From: GCA-002694895 sp964436345
GTDB taxonomy: Bacteria > Chloroflexota > Dehalococcoidia > Lucifugimonadales > GCA-002694895
DNA: 22,057 nucleotides
Direction of reading: 5' to 3'
NCBI GenBank assembly: GCA_964436345.1
Contig: CAYTCC010000018.1
Coordinates: forward strand, 1-22,057
Both the position numbers and the translations under genes were made by a program. Positions 17,880 through 22,057 of this stretch are shown in pieces. Below the pieces are notes generated by a model. That model was not told the DNA's origin. It saw only the letters and a list, made by a program, of their open reading frames with translations, and searched no databases. Every line of letters begins with the position of its first letter. Position 1 is the first letter of the stretch.

Positions 17880-20480
17880 TTAGGAATTAAGTATTAATTG
17901 TCCATTAGGGCATTTTTTAATTTTTAACCCACAACCACAAGGACAAGGATCATTTCGTTTAAGTTTTTTTGTATTATTTTGAGAAGGTGTTTTAGTTGAT
18001 ATGAGGTTGCTTTTTAGATTGATTGATTGATTTTGTTTATTATCAGTAGTTTTAGCATGTATTACATTTTTTATTATGCCAAATTGGATATTTTCTATAA
18101 GGTCTTCAAATAATGTTAAACTTTCTTTTTTAAATGCCATTAATGGGTCTTTTTGGCCATAGGATTGTAGTCCAATTCCTTGCCTTAGGTTTTCAATACT
18201 AGTTAAATGATTTATCCAATAATAATCAATTATTCTAATTGAAAAAGATGAGATTATATTTAAATACTCGGCTTCATTGGAAAACGAATTTTTGTTTTCA
18301 TCATATACATTTATCAATTTATCGAATATTAATTCCTCTAATTCATCAGATTTCATTTTTTCTAATTCTGTATCATTAGATGAAAGTACTGTAATTCCAA
18401 ATTTACTTGTAAATTCTTGATTAATGAAATCAAATAAAGAAGTAATAGATTTGTCATCATCTATGTGAATATCTGATATAAATTTTTGAGCTGTTTGTTC
18501 TGATAAAGATTTGATTATTTTTTCGATATTATCTTTTTTAATTAAATCTGTTCTTAATTTGTAAATTATATCTCTTTGTGTATTAGTGACATCGTCAAAT
18601 TGGACTAAGTGTTTTCTTATATCAAAATTATATGATTCTATTTTTACCTGAGCATTTTCTATTGTTTTTGTTATCATTTTGTTTTCTATTGGAATATCAT
18701 CTTCAAGTCCTGCCCATTCCATAAAGTTTTTAATTCTTTCACCACCAAATCTTGTCATTAATTCATCTTCTAATGAAACATAGAATCTTGTACTTCCAGG
18801 ATCACCCTGTCTGCCGGATCTTCCTCTTAATTGATTGTCTATTCTTCTAGCTTCATGTCTTTCAGTTCCAATAACATATAAACCTTGTAAATTAATTATT
18901 TCATCATGTTTATTTTGCCATATATCATTTTCACTTACATCTGAGCCTCCAAGTATAATATCAGTACCCCTGCCAGCCATATTGGTAGCTACAGTGATAG
19001 CATTGATTTTGCCAGCTTCAGCTATTATCAATGCTTCTTTTTCATGATTTTTAGCATTTAATACTTGATGAGGAATTTTAACATTTTTTAATAATTTACT
19101 TATATGTTCTGACTTTTCTATACTTGTTGTTCCGATTAGTATTGGCCTACCTGAGGCATGTGTATTTTTCACATCTTTTATAACTGCTTTATATTTTGAT
19201 TTTTCTGTTTTAAATACAAAATCTGTAAAATCTTTTCTTACGTTTAGTTTATTGGTTGGGATACTAATGACATCTATTCCGTATATTTTTAATAATTCTT
19301 CAGCTTCTGTGGTAGCTGTGCCTGTCATTCCTGATAATTTTGTATACATTCTAAAATAATTTTGAAGCGTTATAGCTGCGTGAGTAATACTTTCGCTTTG
19401 AATTGCTACTTTTTCTTTAGCTTCAATTGCTTGATGTAATCCATCTGAATATCTCCGTCCTGGCATTAATCTACCAGTAAATTCATCAACTAAAATAACT
19501 TTGTTGTCATTCACTACATAATCTTTGTTTTTTTCAAAAATAGCCTTGGCTTTTAAGGAATTTTCCAGGAAGTGCAATGATTTAACATTTTCCGTGTCAT
19601 ATAAATTCGATAATTTAAGTGTACTTTCAACTTTGGTTATTCCTTTTTCGGATAAATATACAGATTTACTTTTTTCTTCAATTTCAAAATCTGAATTTAA
19701 TATTAATCTGCTAGCTAGATTGGCAAATGATAAATAATCATTACTTTGTTGATTTGAAGATCCACTTATTATGAGGGGAGTTCTTGCTTCATCTATTAAA
19801 ATATTGTCAACTTCATCTACTATAGCAAAATCAAGAGTTTGCTGAACTTTTTGAGATTCTTTGTAAATCATGTTATCTCTTAGATAATCAAATCCAAATT
19901 CACTGTTAGTTCCATAAACAATATCACATTCATAAATTTCTTTTCTTTCTGATGCAAGAGGTATCAGATTGTTGTTTTGATCCGTTGTTAATTTATATGA
20001 TGATTGGTTTTGTAAGTATCCAACACTTAATCCTAAAAAGTTAAATATTTTCCCCATCCACATAGCATCTCTTTTAGCTAAGTAATCATTTACTGTCACA
20101 ATATGTACTTTATTATTAGATATGGCATTTAAATATGAAGGTAGAGTTGCAACTAAAGTTTTACCTTCTCCAGTTTTCATTTCAGCTATATTACCCTTAT
20201 TTAAGGCCAGGCCTCCTAGTATTTGTACATCAAAATGTCTCATACTTAGTAATCTTTTTGATGTTTCTCTGACAAGTGAAAAACTTTTAATAATTAATTT
20301 TCCATCTGTGTGAGAATTGTTTGATGATGATAGTTTGTGAGAGTATTCAGATAATTCTTTATCAGATAAAGAGGCTAATTTACTTTCTTCTTCGTTAATT
20401 TTTGTAAGGAGATGCGAGTTATCGTTAAGAAATTTTTCATTATTATCTGGGAAAATTTTTTTTATTAAATTGTTAATCAT
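17880..20480 (-). CDS. secA: protein translocase ATPase SecA
   Basis: ATPase that drives preproteins through SecYEG. The start at 20480 (MINNLIKKIF) puts the Walker A motif MKTGEGKT at residues 101-108, matching the E. coli position; the frame is open to an ATG at 20519, but that would overlap prs by 29 nt and add 13 residues. Order of motifs: AEMKTGEGKTLVATLPSY; the DEAD-type site IVDEVDNILIDEARTPLI; the crosslinking-domain end LQNYFRMYTKLSGMTGTAT; the second ATPase half with NMAGRGTDIILGGSD and RRIDNQLRGRSGRQGDPGS; then the helical scaffold and wing. The C-terminal zinc motif is CPCGCGLKIKKCP: the usual final His/Cys is Pro, but an extra Cys follows CPCG. The length of 866 residues is normal. 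It lies 10 nt after prs and 8 nt before the hypothetical gene. No clear ribosome binding site precedes the start. Confidence 0.96.
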   Translation of the reverse strand: MINNLIKKIFPDNNEKFLNDNSHLLTKINEEESKLASLSDKELSEYSHKLSSSNNSHTDGKLIIKSFSLVRETSKRLLSMRHFDVQILGGLALNKGNIAEMKTGEGKTLVATLPSYLNAISNNKVHIVTVNDYLAKRDAMWMGKIFNFLGLSVGYLQNQSSYKLTTDQNNNLIPLASERKEIYECDIVYGTNSEFGFDYLRDNMIYKESQKVQQTLDFAIVDEVDNILIDEARTPLIISGSSNQQSNDYLSFANLASRLILNSDFEIEEKSKSVYLSEKGITKVESTLKLSNLYDTENVKSLHFLENSLKAKAIFEKNKDYVVNDNKVILVDEFTGRLMPGRRYSDGLHQAIEAKEKVAIQSESITHAAITLQNYFRMYTKLSGMTGTATTEAEELLKIYGIDVISIPTNKLNVRKDFTDFVFKTEKSKYKAVIKDVKNTHASGRPILIGTTSIEKSEHISKLLKNVKIPHQVLNAKNHEKEALIIAEAGKINAITVATNMAGRGTDIILGGSDVSENDIWQNKHDEIINLQGLYVIGTERHEARRIDNQLRGRSGRQGDPGSTRFYVSLEDELMTRFGGERIKNFMEWAGLEDDIPIENKMITKTIENAQVKIESYNFDIRKHLVQFDDVTNTQRDIIYKLRTDLIKKDNIEKIIKSLSEQTAQKFISDIHIDDDKSITSLFDFINQEFTSKFGITVLSSNDTELEKMKSDELEELIFDKLINVYDENKNSFSNEAEYLNIISSFSIRIIDYYWINHLTSIENLRQGIGLQSYGQKDPLMAFKKESLTLFEDLIENIQFGIIKNVIHAKTTDNKQNQSINLKSNLISTKTPSQNNTKKLKRNDPCPCGCGLKIKKCPNGQLILNS

Positions 20481-20490
20481 ATTAAAAAAA

Positions 20491-21459
20491 CTATATATTA
20501 TCTTGTTTAAATAATTCACCTACTGATGAACCTTCATGTATTCTTTTTATTGCTTCTCCAAATAAGTTTGAAATAGACACATCATTAAATTGAGTATTTT
20601 TAGCATAATTTTGAGGCAATGAATCTGTAACAAAATATTTGTTAATATCTAATTTAGATAAATTTTCTATAGCATTTCCTGAAAATACTCCGTGAGTTGT
20701 TGCGCAATAAATATCCTTAACAAAATTACTTTTTAATACCTCCACTGTAGATTCTATTGTTCCACCTGTCCCTATTTCGTCGTCTACAATGAATGCATCT
20801 CTGCCTGCAACATCTCCAATTAAATTATGAGATTTTACTGTTTCGCTATTATCATTTCTAGCTTTATCGACTATAGCTATTGATGTCTTTAGAATTGTTG
20901 CAACTTCTCTTGCTATTTTTGCGCCACCCAAGTCAGTGGCAACCACCACAGAATTGTCTTTATCCTTCATAACAGATTTTAATTTGGTTGCTAGAATTGA
21001 ACTTGCCGTTAGTTCGTCAACAGGTATATTGAAAAACCCTTGAATTTGACCTGCATGTAAATCTAAAGTTAGAATTCTATCTGCGCCTGAAATTGTGATT
21101 AAATCAGCAACCAATCTTGCAGTTATAGGAACTCTAGGCTGATCTTTTTTATCAGTTCTTCCATAAGGAAAATAAGGAATAACAGCAGAAATTCTTCCTG
21201 CAGAAGCTCTTTTAGCTGCATCAATGAAAATTAATAATTCCATTAAATTGTCATTAACAGGTGTAGAAGCGGGTTGGATAATAAATACATCTTTTTCTCT
21301 GATATTTTCTAATATACGAACAAACGTATTGTCATTACTAAATTTAAATATCTCAGCTTTTCCTGGTTTGATATCTAGGTAGTTGCAAATTTTTTCTCCC
21401 AAACGTGGATGTGAAGTACCGGCAAAGATTTTTAATTCGCCATAAGCTCTGTTTTCCAT
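20491..21459 (-). CDS. prs: ribose-phosphate pyrophosphokinase
   Basis: Makes PRPP from ribose-5-phosphate and ATP for nucleotide, histidine and tryptophan synthesis. It is 322 residues long, normal for class I enzymes. Visible motifs are KIFAGTSHPRLGEKI, VFIIQPASTPVNDNLMELL, the flexible-loop region YFPYGRTDKKDQPR, LTLDLHAGQIQGFF, VVATDLGGAKIAREVA and the PRPP-binding loop VDDEIGTGGT. In most bacteria the last reads VDDMIDTGGT, so two positions differ (Met to Glu, Asp to Gly); I recall such variants in relatives but cannot verify it here. The weak ribosome binding site GGAAA lies a few bases upstream of the ATG. It is the first gene of the - strand run prs-secA-hypothetical and is divergent from lysA across 147 nt. 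Confidence 0.95.
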   Translation of the reverse strand: MENRAYGELKIFAGTSHPRLGEKICNYLDIKPGKAEIFKFSNDNTFVRILENIREKDVFIIQPASTPVNDNLMELLIFIDAAKRASAGRISAVIPYFPYGRTDKKDQPRVPITARLVADLITISGADRILTLDLHAGQIQGFFNIPVDELTASSILATKLKSVMKDKDNSVVVATDLGGAKIAREVATILKTSIAIVDKARNDNSETVKSHNLIGDVAGRDAFIVDDEIGTGGTIESTVEVLKSNFVKDIYCATTHGVFSGNAIENLSKLDINKYFVTDSLPQNYAKNTQFNDVSISNLFGEAIKRIHEGSSVGELFKQDNI

Positions 21460-21508
21460 ATAATTTCCAACTTAGAATTTTAAGTAATTATTATATTAAG
21501 TTAATTGA

Positions 21509-21517
21509 ATTATAACA
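21509..21517 (-). promoter_or_regulatory. putative extended -10 promoter of prs
   Basis: TGT followed by a perfect TATAAT on the - strand. Transcription would start near 21502, about 42 nt before the prs ATG. No recognisable -35 box is at the right spacing, which an extended -10 can tolerate. A second TATAAT lies at 21490-21495. Confidence 0.45.
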
Positions 21518-21534
21518 TTTTATTTATAACACTC

Positions 21535-21552
21535 TCTATCTCAGTTGATAGA
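21535..21552. promoter_or_regulatory. TCTATC-N6-GATAGA inverted repeat in the prs/lysA gap
   Basis: A perfect 6+6 inverted repeat covers the presumed -35 box (TTGATA, 21545-21550) of lysA and lies just upstream of the prs extended -10. Its position would suit an operator acting on one or both divergent genes, but a 12-base match is not rare in AT-rich DNA. Confidence 0.3.
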
Positions 21553-21573
21553 TTAAATTATAAGAATTAAGAT
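21545..21573 (+). promoter_or_regulatory. possible lysA promoter
   Basis: TTGATA (5 of 6), a 17-nt spacer and TAAGAT (4 of 6). Transcription would start near 21580, about 27 nt before the lysA ATG. The -10 box is weak. Confidence 0.35.
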
Positions 21574-21606
21574 AGAAATGTAGTTATTATTTTTAGAGGA
21601 TAATTA

Positions 21607-22057
21607 ATGGAAGTTATTGAAAAAGTTTTTCCTGATACATCTGAGATTACTAGTTCTGGAAGATTAGAAATAGGGGGATGTGATGTGCAAAATTTAGCAC
21701 AAAAATATGGTACGCCTTTTTATTTATTTGATAGCGAACATATTGAGAATATCTGTGATACTTATAATTCAGAATTTTCAAGTAGATACCCAAACACACA
21801 GGTGGTTTATGGTTCTAAAGCATTTGCAAACAAATCAATATTTAAAATTATATTAGATAAAGGCCTGGGTGTAGATGTTGTTTCAGGTGGTGAATTGGCA
21901 TTGGCAATTCTCTGCGGTACAGATCCTGAAAAGATTTATTTCCATGGAAATAATAAAACAGAAACTGAACTTAAATTAGCACAAGAAGTTGGATTGAATA
22001 AAATTGTAGTTGATAGTTTCCACGAATTAGATTTATTAAATTCCTTGTCAGAAAATA
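21607..22057 (+). CDS. lysA: diaminopimelate decarboxylase, 3'-truncated by the window edge
   Basis: PLP-dependent decarboxylase that converts meso-diaminopimelate to lysine. The frame is open from the ATG to the last base, giving 150 residues of the N-terminal TIM-barrel domain; the rest lies outside the window. Visible motifs are LAQKYGTPFYLFD, VVYGSKAFANKSI with the lysine expected to hold PLP, LGVDVVSGGELALAI, FHGNNKTETEL and KIVVDSFHELDLL, all in the order and spacing of LysA. Ornithine/arginine decarboxylases of the same fold lack this HGNNK and VVSGGEL combination. GAGGA at 21596-21600 is 6 nt before the ATG. It is divergent from prs. Nothing can be said about the active-site residues of the missing C-terminal half. 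Confidence 0.93.
   Translation, partial: MEVIEKVFPDTSEITSSGRLEIGGCDVQNLAQKYGTPFYLFDSEHIENICDTYNSEFSSRYPNTQVVYGSKAFANKSIFKIILDKGLGVDVVSGGELALAILCGTDPEKIYFHGNNKTETELKLAQEVGLNKIVVDSFHELDLLNSLSEN

Noticed and set aside
20481..20519. Longer start of SecA overlapping prs by 29 nt
   Set aside because: The shorter start places the Walker A motif at the position found in E. coli SecA; a GAAGG sequence before the longer start keeps it possible but less likely.

Overview
This is a compact, AT-rich window, with tRNA genes clearly richer in G+C than their surroundings. Eleven complete protein genes that can be named or typed, one unrecognised gene, two gene fragments at the edges and two tRNA genes fill it, and no gene-free stretch exceeds about 250 bases. 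The content is mostly housekeeping. The RpoB/RpoC sequences, a CofE ligase for coenzyme F420, a small Cys-rich protein of a type I associate with Chloroflexota, and a pair of collagen-like lipoproteins together suggest a low-GC, streamlined, probably marine member of Chloroflexota (Dehalococcoidia / SAR202-like). The lineage call is inference from memory of these families and is moderately confident at best.

Layout. Bases 1-7126 hold rpoB (5' end missing) and rpoC on the + strand. Two tRNA genes follow (Val-GAC and Asp-GTC), and then a tightly packed + strand run to 12480: a Nudix hydrolase starting 6 nt after the tRNA-Asp CCA, a tartrate/D-malate-type dehydrogenase (ATGA overlap), leuS and leuB. 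A convergent EVE-domain gene (-) overlaps the end of leuB. A well-formed promoter drives a 60-residue zinc-ribbon-like gene (+), which abuts a convergent cofE (-). glmU (+) starts next to cofE divergently and abuts the first of two collagen-like lipoprotein genes (-). The second collagen-like gene (-) has a near-consensus promoter, a strong ribosome binding site and a 23-bp terminator hairpin of its own. The - strand run prs-secA-unknown gene occupies 17233-21459. A divergent lysA (+) runs off the right edge.

How it fits together. RpoB and RpoC are core transcription. Leucine synthesis (LeuB) and leucine charging (LeuRS) sit in one apparent transcription unit. LysA and GlmU supply cell-wall or lysine precursors, Prs makes PRPP, CofE finishes the F420 tail, and SecA exports proteins, including presumably the two lipoproteins.

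The most unusual signals are these. RpoB has a 108-residue acidic C-terminal tail, and RpoC has a glutamate-rich insert containing a perfect (GAA)10 run. The two collagen-like lipoproteins share a C-terminal domain that occurs once in one and twice in the other. LeuRS has an altered KMSKS loop. The SecA zinc tail has lost its usual fourth ligand but gained an extra cysteine. The Nudix start codon appears to depend on tRNA 3' processing for its 5' end. I found no CRISPR array, transposon or phage signal.
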